Positions 50,267 to 59,602 of a DNA stretch of 64,000 nucleotides are shown here, piece by piece. The stretch's first letter is position 1; the number at the start of each line of letters is the position of its first letter. Both the position numbers and the translations under genes were made by a program. The DNA is from an uncultured Prevotella sp. (GTDB lineage Bacteria > Bacteroidota > Bacteroidia > Bacteroidales > Bacteroidaceae): assembly GCA_900315695.1 (NCBI GenBank), contig ONAE01000010.1, positions 23,659 through 87,658 on the forward strand, in the 5' to 3' direction. The notes below the pieces were generated by a model. That model worked only from the letters and a program-made list of their open reading frames with translations. It did not search any database and was not told where the DNA came from.

Positions 50267-51016
50267 ATGGACAAGTACGGATTAATTGGCTATCCCTTGG
50301 GACACTCATTCTCCATCAGTTACTTCAACCAGAAGTTTGCCGATGAGGGCATCAATGCGAAGTACGAGAATTTTGAACTTCCAAGTATTGATATGCTCAC
50401 AGAAGTGCTGGATAAGAATCCCGAGTTGAAGGGACTTAATGTAACGATTCCCTATAAAGAGAAAGTGATACCTTTCCTTGATGCGATCTCGCCAGAGGCA
50501 AGAGCCATTGGAGCTGTCAATGTTATCAAAGTGACCCATGAAAAAGGGAACACACGTCTTAAAGGATATAACAGCGATGTGATTGGCTTTACCAAGAGCA
50601 TTGAACCCATGTTGGACAAGAAATGGCATAAGCGAGCACTGATCCTGGGTACTGGCGGTGCCTCAAAAGCCATCAACTTTGGCTTGAAGTCCTTAGGTGT
50701 AGAGCCTGTCTTTGTAAGTCGTTATGAGCGTCCCAATACAATACAGTACGATAAGATCACACCCGAGGTGGTGAGAGAATATAATGTCATTGTAAACTGC
50801 ACGCCTGTTGGTATGTACCCGCATACCGAAGAATGTCCTCCCCTTCCTTATGAGGCTATGGACAATCATAACATTCTCTATGATTTGATATATAACCCCG
50901 ACCAGACGCTTTTCATGCGTAAAGGTGCCCAGTATGGTGCAGACGTTAAGAACGGCTTGGAAATGCTGCTTCTGCAAGCTTTTGCAAGTTGGGAGTTTTG
51001 GAATGATAACAAATAG
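50267..51016 (+). CDS. aroE: shikimate dehydrogenase
   Basis: 249 residues, slightly short. Substrate site YGLIGYPLGHSFSISYFNQKF, catalytic Lys in GLNVTIPYKEKV, Asp in GYNSDVIGF, NADP loop LILGTGGASKAI and VNCTPVGMYP. It reduces 3-dehydroshikimate for aromatic amino acids and chorismate, the menaquinone precursor. That fits its place after ubiE. Confidence 0.95.
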   Translation: MDKYGLIGYPLGHSFSISYFNQKFADEGINAKYENFELPSIDMLTEVLDKNPELKGLNVTIPYKEKVIPFLDAISPEARAIGAVNVIKVTHEKGNTRLKGYNSDVIGFTKSIEPMLDKKWHKRALILGTGGASKAINFGLKSLGVEPVFVSRYERPNTIQYDKITPEVVREYNVIVNCTPVGMYPHTEECPPLPYEAMDNHNILYDLIYNPDQTLFMRKGAQYGADVKNGLEMLLLQAFASWEFWNDNK

Positions 51017-51041
51017 AACCATATAAAGAACATATATTAAG

Positions 51042-52208
51042 ATGAGCGACAACAGATACATGATGCGTGGTGTTAGTGCAGCAAAAGAGGATGTACATAA
51101 CGCCATTAAGAATATCGACAAAGGAATCTTCCCGCAGGCTTTCTGTAAGATTATACCTGATATCTTAGGAGGTGATCCTGAGTATTGCAATATCATGCAC
51201 GCGGATGGAGCTGGTACTAAGTCTTCGCTGGCTTATATGTACTGGAAAGAAACTGGCGACCTTTCTGTATGGAAGGGTATTGCCCAGGATGCCATCGTCA
51301 TGAACACCGACGATCTGCTCTGCGTGGGTGCAGTAGATAACATTCTTGTTTCAAGCACCATTGGCCGCAACAAGATGCTGGTCCCAGGTGAGGTTATCTC
51401 AGCTATCATCAATGGAACAGATGAACTTCTGTCAGAGCTGCGTGAGATGGGTATCGGCATCTATCCCACAGGTGGCGAGACTGCCGATGTAGGCGACTTG
51501 GTACGTACCATCATCGTTGATTCCACCGTGACCTGTCGTATGAAACGCGCCGATGTTATTGACAATGCCAATATTCGTCCTGGTGATATGATTGTAGGTC
51601 TGTCCTCTACTGGTCAGGCTACCTATGAGAAACGTTACAACGGCGGTATGGGTTCCAATGGACTGACCTCTGCACGTCATGATGTCTTTGCGAAGTATCT
51701 CGCTGAGAAATATCCTGAAAGCTTTGATCATGCCGTACCTAATGAGTTGGTTTATAGCGGCAAATACCAGTTGACGGACCCTGTAGAAGGCTCACCCGTT
51801 AATGCCGGACAGCTTGTTCTTTCTCCCACCCGTACTTATGCGCCTGTCATCAAGAAGCTGCTTGATGAGTTGCGCCCGGAGATTCACGGAATGGTTCACT
51901 GCACCGGTGGTGCCCAAACAAAGGTACTGCATTTTGTCAGCGACAACTGCAAGGTCATTAAGAACAATATGTTCCCAGTTCCCCCACTCTTCAAGGCCAT
52001 CCACGAGTGCTCAGGCACGGATTGGAAGGAGATGTATCAGGTGTTTAACATGGGACATCGCATGGAGATCTATGTACGTCCTGAGGTTGCAGAGAAGGTG
52101 ATTGAGATATCAAAACGCTTTAATATCGATGCTCAGGTAATAGGTCATATCGAGGAAGGTCAGAAGAGCCTGACCATCAAGTCAGAATTTGGAGAATTTA
52201 CATATTAA
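51042..52208 (+). CDS. purM: phosphoribosylformylglycinamidine cyclo-ligase (AIR synthase)-like
   Basis: 388 residues of the PurM fold, longer than the ~345 of E. coli PurM and typical of the Bacteroidetes version. Seen: IMHADGAGTKSSLAYMYWKETGD, MNTDDLLCVGAVDNILVSSTIGRN, YPTGGETADVGDLVRTI, GLSSTGQATYEKRYNGGMGSNGLTSAR and HCTGGAQTKVLHF, all matching the metal and ATP sites. It closes the imidazole ring of AIR in purine synthesis. The stop overlaps prfA by one base. Confidence 0.9.
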   Translation: MSDNRYMMRGVSAAKEDVHNAIKNIDKGIFPQAFCKIIPDILGGDPEYCNIMHADGAGTKSSLAYMYWKETGDLSVWKGIAQDAIVMNTDDLLCVGAVDNILVSSTIGRNKMLVPGEVISAIINGTDELLSELREMGIGIYPTGGETADVGDLVRTIIVDSTVTCRMKRADVIDNANIRPGDMIVGLSSTGQATYEKRYNGGMGSNGLTSARHDVFAKYLAEKYPESFDHAVPNELVYSGKYQLTDPVEGSPVNAGQLVLSPTRTYAPVIKKLLDELRPEIHGMVHCTGGAQTKVLHFVSDNCKVIKNNMFPVPPLFKAIHECSGTDWKEMYQVFNMGHRMEIYVRPEVAEKVIEISKRFNIDAQVIGHIEEGQKSLTIKSEFGEFTY

Positions 52209-53317
52209 TGGAGAATAACAGTATATTACAGAAGCTCGACGGACTGGAGGCACGCTTTGAGGAAGTATCAACCCTGATTACCGATCCAAGTGTGATTGCC
52301 GATCAGAACCGTTTTGTGAAACTCACCAAGGAATATAAGGATCTCGGTGACATTATGGATGCCCGTAAGCGCTATATCGCCTGCCTCAATGGTATCAAGG
52401 AAGCAAAAGATATTCTTGCTAACGAGACCGATCCTGAAATGAAAGAGATGGCACGCGAGGAACTGGCTGCCAACGAAGAACTGCAACCCAAGCTGGAAGA
52501 GGAGATTAAGATTGCCTTGATTCCGAAAGACCCAGAGGATGCAAAGAACGTACAGATGGAGATCCGTGCAGGAACGGGAGGCGACGAAGCCTGTCTGTTT
52601 GCAGGTGACCTCTTCAAGATGTATAAGAGTTACTGCGACGCAAAAGGTTGGCAACTCTCTATCACGAGTGTTTCCGAAGGTGCTGTCGGCGGTTACAAAG
52701 AAATAGACTTTGCAGTCTCAGGTGCCGATGTTTATGGCACCTTGAAATATGAGTCGGGTGTGCATCGTGTACAGCGCGTGCCTGCTACTGAGACTCAGGG
52801 ACGTATGCATACCTCAGCAGCCACAGTAGCCGTATTGCCTGAGGCAGACAAGTTTGAAGTACACGTGAATGAAGGTGAGATCAAATGGGACACTTTCCGT
52901 TCATCAGGTGCTGGTGGTCAGAACGTGAACAAGGTGGAGTCTGGTGTACGTCTGCGTTATATGTGGAAGAACCCCAACACTGGTGAGACAGAAGAGATTC
53001 TTATCGAGTGTACGGAAACACGTGACCAGCCTAAGAATAAGGAACGTGCTTTAAGTCGCCTCTATACCTTTATCTATGATAAGGAGCATCAGAAGTATAT
53101 GGACGATATTGCCTCCCGCCGCAAGAGTCTCGTCTCTACAGGCGACCGCAGTGCGAAGATCCGTACCTATAATTTCCCACAGGGACGTGTGACAGATCAT
53201 CGCATCGGTTATACCACGCACGACTTACAAGGATTCTTAGGAGGTGACATACAGGCGATGATCGATGCCCTGACTGTGGCTGAGAATGCGGAACGAATGA
53301 AGGAAACAGAATTATAA
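52208..53317 (+). CDS. prfA: peptide chain release factor 1
   Basis: 369 residues. The stop-codon recognition tripeptide PAT lies in [19 protein letters not shown], which marks RF1 (UAA and UAG) rather than RF2. The catalytic GGQ is in [20 protein letters not shown]. It releases finished proteins on the ribosome. Genuine TAG stops in this window agree with an active RF1. Start overlaps the purM stop (TAATG). Confidence 0.97.
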   Translation: MENNSILQKLDGLEARFEEVSTLITDPSVIADQNRFVKLTKEYKDLGDIMDARKRYIACLNGIKEAKDILANETDPEMKEMAREELAANEELQPKLEEEIKIALIPKDPEDAKNVQMEIRAGTGGDEACLFAGDLFKMYKSYCDAKGWQLSITSVSEGAVGGYKEIDFAVSGADVYGTLKYESGVHRVQRVPATETQGRMHTSAATVAVLPEADKFEVHVNEGEIKWDTFRSSGAGGQNVNKVESGVRLRYMWKNPNTGETEEILIECTETRDQPKNKERALSRLYTFIYDKEHQKYMDDIASRRKSLVSTGDRSAKIRTYNFPQGRVTDHRIGYTTHDLQGFLGGDIQAMIDALTVAENAERMKETEL

Positions 53318-53327
53318 TTTTCACATT

Positions 53328-54188
53328 ATGACAAGACAGGAACTCATTAACCAGATCAAAGAGAAGCAGAGCTTCTTGTGTGTAGGACTGGATACTGATC
53401 TCGACAAGATCCCCCAATGCATTATAGAAGAGGCAAAGAAGCACGATGGCGAAGAATATCTTTTCAGAGCTCTCTGTGAGTTTAATGCGCTGATTATCGA
53501 CGCCACAGCCCCCTATTGTGTGGCATACAAACCCAACTTGGCTTTCTACGAGGCCTATGGCGTAGAGGGACTGATGGCCTTCGAGGCTACCATCGACTAT
53601 CTGAAAGAGGAATATCCCAACCACTTCATCATCGCAGATGCCAAACGTGGCGATATCGGCAATACATCGAAAATGTATGCCAAAACCTTCTTTGAGCAGT
53701 ATGATGTCGATGCCTTGACGGTGGCACCTTATATGGGCGAAGACTCTGTAACCCCGTTCTTAGGCTATGACGATAAGTGGGTCATTCTGCTGGCTCTGAC
53801 TTCAAACAAGGGATCTCATGATTTCCAGTTGACAGAGGATGCCAAAGGAGAGCGCTTATTTGAGAATGTCCTGAAAACCTCACAGCAATGGGGTAACAAA
53901 GACAATATGATGTATGTCGTAGGTGCAACCCAGGGCAAAATGCTTGAGGATATCCGCAAGGTGGCTCCAGAGCATTTCCTTCTGGTTCCTGGTGTCGGTG
54001 CTCAGGGCGGTAGTCTGCAAGAGGTTTGCCAATATGGCATGACTGCGGATTGCGGACTCTTAGTCAACTCGTCCAGAGGTATCATCTATGCCTCCAAGGG
54101 TGAAGACTTTGCGGAGGCTGCTGCGGAGGCAGCTAAGAAGCTCCAGCAGGAAATGGCTGTCGAACTGAATAAGGCAGGGATACGCTAA
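53328..54188 (+). CDS. pyrF: orotidine 5'-phosphate decarboxylase (type 2)
   Basis: 286 residues, the long subfamily. [14 protein letters not shown] at the N-terminus, [15 protein letters not shown], and the catalytic [19 protein letters not shown] with the Lys-Asp set; late VPGVGAQGG phosphate site. It makes UMP in pyrimidine synthesis. The HD gene starts immediately after the stop. Confidence 0.96.
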   Translation: MTRQELINQIKEKQSFLCVGLDTDLDKIPQCIIEEAKKHDGEEYLFRALCEFNALIIDATAPYCVAYKPNLAFYEAYGVEGLMAFEATIDYLKEEYPNHFIIADAKRGDIGNTSKMYAKTFFEQYDVDALTVAPYMGEDSVTPFLGYDDKWVILLALTSNKGSHDFQLTEDAKGERLFENVLKTSQQWGNKDNMMYVVGATQGKMLEDIRKVAPEHFLLVPGVGAQGGSLQEVCQYGMTADCGLLVNSSRGIIYASKGEDFAEAAAEAAKKLQQEMAVELNKAGIR

Positions 54189-55415
54189 GTGAAAGAAGCA
54201 AAGATTATCAATGATCCCGTCTTCGGGTTTATCAGGATACCTCGTGGTCTGCTTTATGACATTGTGGAACATCCTCTGTTTCAACGTCTGAACAGAATCA
54301 ATCAATTGGGACTGGCTTCCGTTGTATATCCTGGTGCCCGGCACACGCGGTTTCAGCACTCTCTTGGTGCGTTTCATCTGATGAGCGAAGCCGTGCTCTC
54401 TCTCCAACAGAAGGGTATTTTCATTTTTGATGGTGAGGCCGAAGCCGTTCAGGCTGCTATTCTGATGCACGATATCGGACATGGTCCTTTCTCTCATGTG
54501 TTAGAGGATACGCTGATTCACGGCATCTCCCATGAAGATATCTCACTGATGATGATGGAGGAGATCAACCGGCATTTCAATGACCAACTGAATCTTGCCA
54601 TCTCTATCTTCAAAGGAAACTACCCCAAGAATTTCCTTCACCAACTCATATCCAGTCAACTTGATATGGATCGTCTCGACTACCTGCGTCGTGACTCTTT
54701 CTATACGGGTGTGACAGAGGGAAATATCGGCTCAGCACGCATTATCAAAATGCTCAATGTGGTGGATGACTCACTGGTGGTTGATCACAAAGGTATCTAT
54801 TCTTTGGAGAACTATCTCACGACGAGACGTCTGATGTACTGGCAAGTATATCTGCATCGCACTTGTGTTGCCTATGAGAAAGTGTTAATCAACATGCTGA
54901 CGCGTGCCAAGGATCTCGTCCAAAACGGCCAGGAGGTCTTTGCATCCCCTGCCCTACACTATTTCCTTGAAAATAACGTAGATAAAGATTGGTTTATCAA
55001 TCACCCGGAGGCCTTGAAGAACTACGAAGAACTCGATGATTCAGACATCTGGTGTGCCATGAAAGCCTGGCGTCATCATGAAGACAAGATACTTGCCACA
55101 CTCTCCACTGATATGCTCGATCGTCATATCTTCAAGGTGGAGGTGTCAGAAGAACCATTTGAGGAGACCCATGTGGAGTCTGTTGCCAAGGAAATATCTG
55201 CCCGTATGGAGATATCCATTGAGGATGCCAAGCACTATATGATGAGTATTAATACCATCTCAAAAGACATGTATAATGTGGAAGATGATAGTATCGCAAT
55301 ACTTTACAAAAACGGCGACATACGCGATATCTCCGAAGCATCCGAATTGCTAAATGTTCAATTACTTTCTAAAAAAATAAGAAAATATTATCTGAGTTAT
55401 CAGAGATTCGAATAA
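54189..55415 (+). CDS. HD-superfamily phosphohydrolase
   Basis: 408 residues starting at GTG directly after the pyrF stop. HD motif residues: HTRFQHSLGAFHLM with the first His, AAILMHDIGHGPFSHVLED with the HD pair, and DMDRLDYLRRDSFYTG with the last Asp. This is the dGTPase/SAMHD1-like group of HD proteins with unknown nucleotide substrate. Placement after pyrF suggests nucleotide metabolism (inference). Confidence 0.88.
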   Translation: MKEAKIINDPVFGFIRIPRGLLYDIVEHPLFQRLNRINQLGLASVVYPGARHTRFQHSLGAFHLMSEAVLSLQQKGIFIFDGEAEAVQAAILMHDIGHGPFSHVLEDTLIHGISHEDISLMMMEEINRHFNDQLNLAISIFKGNYPKNFLHQLISSQLDMDRLDYLRRDSFYTGVTEGNIGSARIIKMLNVVDDSLVVDHKGIYSLENYLTTRRLMYWQVYLHRTCVAYEKVLINMLTRAKDLVQNGQEVFASPALHYFLENNVDKDWFINHPEALKNYEELDDSDIWCAMKAWRHHEDKILATLSTDMLDRHIFKVEVSEEPFEETHVESVAKEISARMEISIEDAKHYMMSINTISKDMYNVEDDSIAILYKNGDIRDISEASELLNVQLLSKKIRKYYLSYQRFE

Positions 55416-55422
55416 TTTTTGT

Positions 55423-55430
55423 TATCTTTG
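55423..55430 (+). promoter_or_regulatory. -7 promoter box of the lpx operon
   Basis: TATCTTTG followed by CA, 30 bases before the lpxD ATG at 55461. It lies just after the HD gene stop and supports 55461 as the start. Confidence 0.65.
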
Positions 55431-55460
55431 CAGAAACATTATACAAAGATAACAAGAGAT

Positions 55461-56501
55461 ATGGAATTTACAGCCAAACAAATTGCAGATTTGATACAAG
55501 GCAAGGTGGAGGGTAACGAACAAGCAACAGTCCGCACTTTTGCAAAAATTGAGGAAGGTGTACCTGGCGCTATCTCTTTCCTTTCGAATCCAAAATACAC
55601 GCATTATATCTACGAAACGAAGTCTAGTGTCGTTCTTGTCAACGAAGATGCCGTATTTGAGAAGCCTGTCAGCACAACACTTATTCGTGTTAAGAACGCC
55701 TATGAGTGCGTAGCCAAGCTGTTACAGTTCTACGAATCCGCCAAGCCTCGTAAGACAGGTATTGACCCACTTGCAAGTATTTCCCCCAAGGCAACAATTG
55801 GAGAGGATGTTTATATCGGCGCATTTGCTGTCATTGGTGATGGAGCCGTGATTGGCAACGGATCTCAGATATATCCGCATGTAGTCATAGGCGACAGTGT
55901 GACCATCGGCGCGAATTGTGTGCTATATGCCAACGTAACCATCTATCAGGGATGCAAATTAGGAAATAATGTTACAATACACGCAGGAGCCGTCATAGGT
56001 GCCGATGGCTTCGGTTTCGCGCCTAATGCAGAAGGCTATGACAAGATTCCACAGATAGGTATCGTGGTGATTGAAGACGATGTGGAGATTGGTGCCAACA
56101 CTTGTGTGGATCGCTCTACGATGGGTCAGACCATCATCCATAAAGGTGTCAAACTTGACAATCTGATCCAAGTAGCCCATAATTGTGAGATCGGTGAGAA
56201 TACGGTGATGTCGGCTCAGGTTGGCATGGCTGGTTCCACAAAGATCGGCAAGTGGTGTATGGTAGCTGGTCAGGCAGGCTTTGCAGGTCATATCCATATC
56301 GGCGATCAGACACTCGTTGGAGCACAGGCTGGTTTGATGAAAGACACCAAACCTGGTGATAAAGTGATGGGCTCTCCAGCCATCAATCATTTAACCTATA
56401 TGAAATCCAGAGCCCTTGACCCCAAGTTGCCTGAGATGTATCGTCAGATAGCAGCTTTGCAGCGTGAGCTCAACGAGCTAAAAGAGAATTTGAAGGATTA
56501 A
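55461..56501 (+). CDS. lpxD: UDP-3-O-(3-hydroxyacyl)glucosamine N-acyltransferase
   Basis: 346 residues. An N-terminal uridine-binding domain ([41 protein letters not shown]) is followed by a left-handed beta-helix of hexapeptide repeats (about 100-290; [20 protein letters not shown]). The catalytic His lies in [19 protein letters not shown], and a C-terminal helix ends the protein. It adds the amide-linked acyl chain of lipid A. lpxC-fabZ follows after 18 bp. Confidence 0.96.
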   Translation: MEFTAKQIADLIQGKVEGNEQATVRTFAKIEEGVPGAISFLSNPKYTHYIYETKSSVVLVNEDAVFEKPVSTTLIRVKNAYECVAKLLQFYESAKPRKTGIDPLASISPKATIGEDVYIGAFAVIGDGAVIGNGSQIYPHVVIGDSVTIGANCVLYANVTIYQGCKLGNNVTIHAGAVIGADGFGFAPNAEGYDKIPQIGIVVIEDDVEIGANTCVDRSTMGQTIIHKGVKLDNLIQVAHNCEIGENTVMSAQVGMAGSTKIGKWCMVAGQAGFAGHIHIGDQTLVGAQAGLMKDTKPGDKVMGSPAINHLTYMKSRALDPKLPEMYRQIAALQRELNELKENLKD

Positions 56502-56519
56502 ATAGAAAAAATTCGAGAT

Positions 56520-57902
56520 ATGAAGCAGAAGACACTAAAAGGCAGTTTTTCCCTTTTTGGTAAAGGACTGCATACAGGTTTGAATCTTACGGTGACCTTC
56601 AACCCTGCTCCAGAGAATACGGGTTATAAGATTCAGCGTATTGATTTGGAGGGCCATCCCGTTATCGACGCTATTGCCGAGAATGTGGTTGATACACAGC
56701 GCGGCACAGTACTTTGCAAGGGTGACGCCCGGGTTTCAACCGTAGAGCATGGCTTGGCAGCCCTCTATGCCCTGGGCATCGACAACTGTATGATTCAGGT
56801 CAACGGTCCCGAATTCCCGATCCTTGACGGTTCTGCCATCCAGTATGTGGAGAAGATCAAGGAGATTGGTTTTGTGGAACAGAATGCGCCCAAAGACTGG
56901 TACACGATCCGCAAGAAGATTGAGGTAAAGGATGAAAAGACGGGATCGTGCATCACCATCCTGCCCGACGAAGAATTTTCGCTAACAGCCATGTGCTCGT
57001 TTGACTCGAAGATTATCAATTCACAGTTTGCCACCATCAACAGAGTGGAAGATTTCGCCACAGAGATAGCTCCTGCCAGAACCTTTGTGTTTGTTCGCGA
57101 CATTGAGCCACTCCTGCAGGCTAACCTAATTAAGGGTGGCGACTTGGATAATGCCATCGTTATCTACGAACGTCAGACGACACAAGAGCGTTTGGATATG
57201 CTGGCCGACATGTTAGGTGTAGAGCATCGTGATGCCACCGATCTGGGTTACATTCAGCACAAGCCTCTTGTATGGGAGAATGAGTGCACACGTCATAAGC
57301 TGCTTGATATTATCGGCGACATGGCACTGATTGGCAAGCCTATTAAGGGTCGTATTATTGCCACTCGTCCCGGACACACGATTAATAATAAGTTTGCCCG
57401 CCAGATGCGCAAAGAGATCCGCAAGCACGAGATTCAGGCTCCTTTCTATGATCCAAACGAAGAGCCGGTCATGGATGTGAACCGCATTCGCGAGCTGTTG
57501 CCTCACCGCTACCCCATGCAGCTGGTTGACAAGGTGATAGAGCTTGGTGCCACCACCATTGTCGGTATCAAGAATATCACAGCCAACGAGCCCTTCTTCC
57601 AGGGACATTTCCCACAGGAGCCCGTGATGCCTGGTGTGCTTCAAATTGAGGCAATGGCCCAGTGTGGCGGATTGCTGGTATTGAACACCCTCGAAGAACC
57701 TGAGCGTTGGAGCACCTACTTCATGAAGATCGACGATGTGAAGTTCCGTAAGAAGGTGGTACCTGGCGACACTCTTATCTTCAAGGTGGAACTGTTGGCA
57801 CCCGTACGTCATGGCATCTCTTCCATGAAGGGTTATATCTTCGTGGGCGACCAGGTTGTAGCAGAAGCAACATTCACTGCACAAATTGTAAAGAACAAAT
57901 AA
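56520..57902 (+). CDS. lpxC-fabZ: bifunctional UDP-3-O-acyl-GlcNAc deacetylase / 3-hydroxyacyl-ACP dehydratase
   Basis: 460 residues, the fusion typical of Bacteroidetes. LpxC part (about 1-305): STVEHGLAAL (zinc His), NGPEFPILDGSA, and NECTRHKLLDIIGDMAL with HKxxDxxGD zinc ligands. FabZ part (about 315-460): LLPHRYPMQLVDKV, NEPFFQGHFPQEPVMPGVLQIEAMAQ with the catalytic His and Glu. It joins the committed step of lipid A to fatty-acid elongation, which draw on the same 3-hydroxyacyl-ACP pool. Confidence 0.97.
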   Translation: MKQKTLKGSFSLFGKGLHTGLNLTVTFNPAPENTGYKIQRIDLEGHPVIDAIAENVVDTQRGTVLCKGDARVSTVEHGLAALYALGIDNCMIQVNGPEFPILDGSAIQYVEKIKEIGFVEQNAPKDWYTIRKKIEVKDEKTGSCITILPDEEFSLTAMCSFDSKIINSQFATINRVEDFATEIAPARTFVFVRDIEPLLQANLIKGGDLDNAIVIYERQTTQERLDMLADMLGVEHRDATDLGYIQHKPLVWENECTRHKLLDIIGDMALIGKPIKGRIIATRPGHTINNKFARQMRKEIRKHEIQAPFYDPNEEPVMDVNRIRELLPHRYPMQLVDKVIELGATTIVGIKNITANEPFFQGHFPQEPVMPGVLQIEAMAQCGGLLVLNTLEEPERWSTYFMKIDDVKFRKKVVPGDTLIFKVELLAPVRHGISSMKGYIFVGDQVVAEATFTAQIVKNK

Positions 57903-57913
57903 TGAAATAATAT

Positions 57914-58687
57914 ATGGCAAATCAAATACATCCGTTAGCAGTTGTTGACCCAGAGGCCAAATTGGGCGATAACAATATCATTGGTCCTTTCTGCGTGATT
58001 GACAAGAATGTGGTCATAGGCGATAACAACAAACTTTATAATAGCGTTACCCTGCACTTTGGCACACGTCTTGGCAATAACAATGAGATTTTCCCTGGTG
58101 CATCGATCTCTACCAAACCTCAGGATCTGAAATTCCAGGGTGAAGAGACCACCTGCGAGATCGGTGACAACAACTCCATCCGCGAGAATGTGACCATCAG
58201 TCGTGGTACTGCCTCAAAAGGTAAGACCACCGTCGGTAATGGCAATCTGCTGATGGAGAATATGCATATCGGACACGACTGCGAGATCGGTAATGGCTGC
58301 ATCATCGGCAACTCAACCAAGTTTGCCGGCGAGGTTATTGTCGACGACAACGCCATCATCTCAGCCTGCTGTCTGTTCCATCAGTTCCTGCATATCGGCG
58401 GATACATTATGTTCCAGGGAGGCTCCCGCACCAGTCAGGACATTCCGCCTTACGTCATCGCAGGAAAAGAGCCCATACGCTATGCAGGTGTGAATCTGGT
58501 GGGATTGCGCCGCAGAGGTTTCCCCCGTGAGACCATCGAGGCCATCCACGAGGCTTATCGCATCATCTACTCTCAGGGTGTACTGAAAGATGGTGTCGCT
58601 ATGGCCCGTGAGCAGTTCCCGGAATCAAAGGAGGTGGCATATATCTGCGACTTCATCGAGAACTCAAAACGAGGTGTCATCAGATAA
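57914..58687 (+). CDS. lpxA: UDP-N-acetylglucosamine O-acyltransferase
   Basis: 257 residues. Hexapeptide-repeat helix from HPLAVVDPEAKLGDNNIIGPF to about residue 190. The catalytic His is probably the one in AISACCLFHQFLHIGGYIMFQGG or the nearby MENMHIGHDCEIGNGC. The C-terminal helical domain contains AGVNLVGLRRRGFPRETIEAI. First lipid A step. lpxD, lpxC-fabZ and lpxA form one cluster. Confidence 0.96.
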   Translation: MANQIHPLAVVDPEAKLGDNNIIGPFCVIDKNVVIGDNNKLYNSVTLHFGTRLGNNNEIFPGASISTKPQDLKFQGEETTCEIGDNNSIRENVTISRGTASKGKTTVGNGNLLMENMHIGHDCEIGNGCIIGNSTKFAGEVIVDDNAIISACCLFHQFLHIGGYIMFQGGSRTSQDIPPYVIAGKEPIRYAGVNLVGLRRRGFPRETIEAIHEAYRIIYSQGVLKDGVAMAREQFPESKEVAYICDFIENSKRGVIR

Positions 58688-58705
58688 ATTCTCAACTTCT
58701 CACCG

Positions 58706-59602
58706 TTGAAGAAAACGCTGATAGTCATCACCGGACCGACGGCTGTTGGAAAGACAGCACTCTGTATGGATCTTGCCACACATTTCGGCATCCCTATCAT
58801 CAATGCCGATTCACGACAGATCTATCGGGAACTGAAAATCGGGACGGCACGCCCTACTGAGGCACAGATGCGTCAAACAAAGCACTACTTCGTAGGTACG
58901 CTCGGACTGGAAGACTATTACAGCGCTTCGCTCTTTGAACAGCAGGTATTGGAACTGCTCAGTCAGTTGTTTCAGACGCATGACTATGCGCTATTGACAG
59001 GTGGAAGCATGATGTATATTGATGCCGTGTGTGATGGTATTGACGACATTCCCACCATCGATGACGAGACACGCGCACTGATGAAACAGCGTCTTGCAGA
59101 GGAAGGCCTTGAACGATTGTGTGAAGACCTGAAAAGGCTGGATCCCGAATACTACGAGATTGTTGACAAGCAGAATCCGCGACGTGTGGTGCATGCCCTC
59201 GAAATCTGCACGATGACAGGTCAGACCTACACCTCCTTTCGACGTCGTGAAAAACGTGAACGTCCTTTCCGCATCATCAAGATTGGTCTGAACAGACCAC
59301 GAGAAGAACTCTATACCCGCATCAATCAGCGTGTAGATGAGATGATGGCCAGCGGACTGCTGGATGAAGTGAAGGCGATGTATCCCAAACGCTCACTGAA
59401 TGCGATGAACACCGTAGGCTATAAAGAGCTGTTCGACTACCTTGACGGGCGATGGTCTCTGGAAGAAGCCGTGGAACGCATCAAAGGCAACACACGCCGA
59501 TATGCCCGGAAACAGCTCACCTGGTATAAGAAAGACGAGCAGATACGCTGGTTCCACCCTGACGAGATAACTACAATCATTGACTATATCATATCGCAAT
59601 GA
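58706..59602 (+). CDS. miaA: tRNA dimethylallyltransferase
   Basis: 298 residues starting at TTG 58706. The P-loop [18 protein letters not shown] begins seven residues later and the next ATG would delete it, so TTG is the start. [36 protein letters not shown] and [14 protein letters not shown] also match. It adds a dimethylallyl group to A37 of tRNAs reading U-starting codons. Overlaps the PBP gene by four bases (ATGA). Confidence 0.95.
   Translation: MKKTLIVITGPTAVGKTALCMDLATHFGIPIINADSRQIYRELKIGTARPTEAQMRQTKHYFVGTLGLEDYYSASLFEQQVLELLSQLFQTHDYALLTGGSMMYIDAVCDGIDDIPTIDDETRALMKQRLAEEGLERLCEDLKRLDPEYYEIVDKQNPRRVVHALEICTMTGQTYTSFRRREKRERPFRIIKIGLNRPREELYTRINQRVDEMMASGLLDEVKAMYPKRSLNAMNTVGYKELFDYLDGRWSLEEAVERIKGNTRRYARKQLTWYKKDEQIRWFHPDEITTIIDYIISQ

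Noticed and set aside
57213-57920. Open frame antisense to lpxC-fabZ
   Set aside because: Composition mirrors the sense gene, and the sense protein is unmistakable along the whole stretch.
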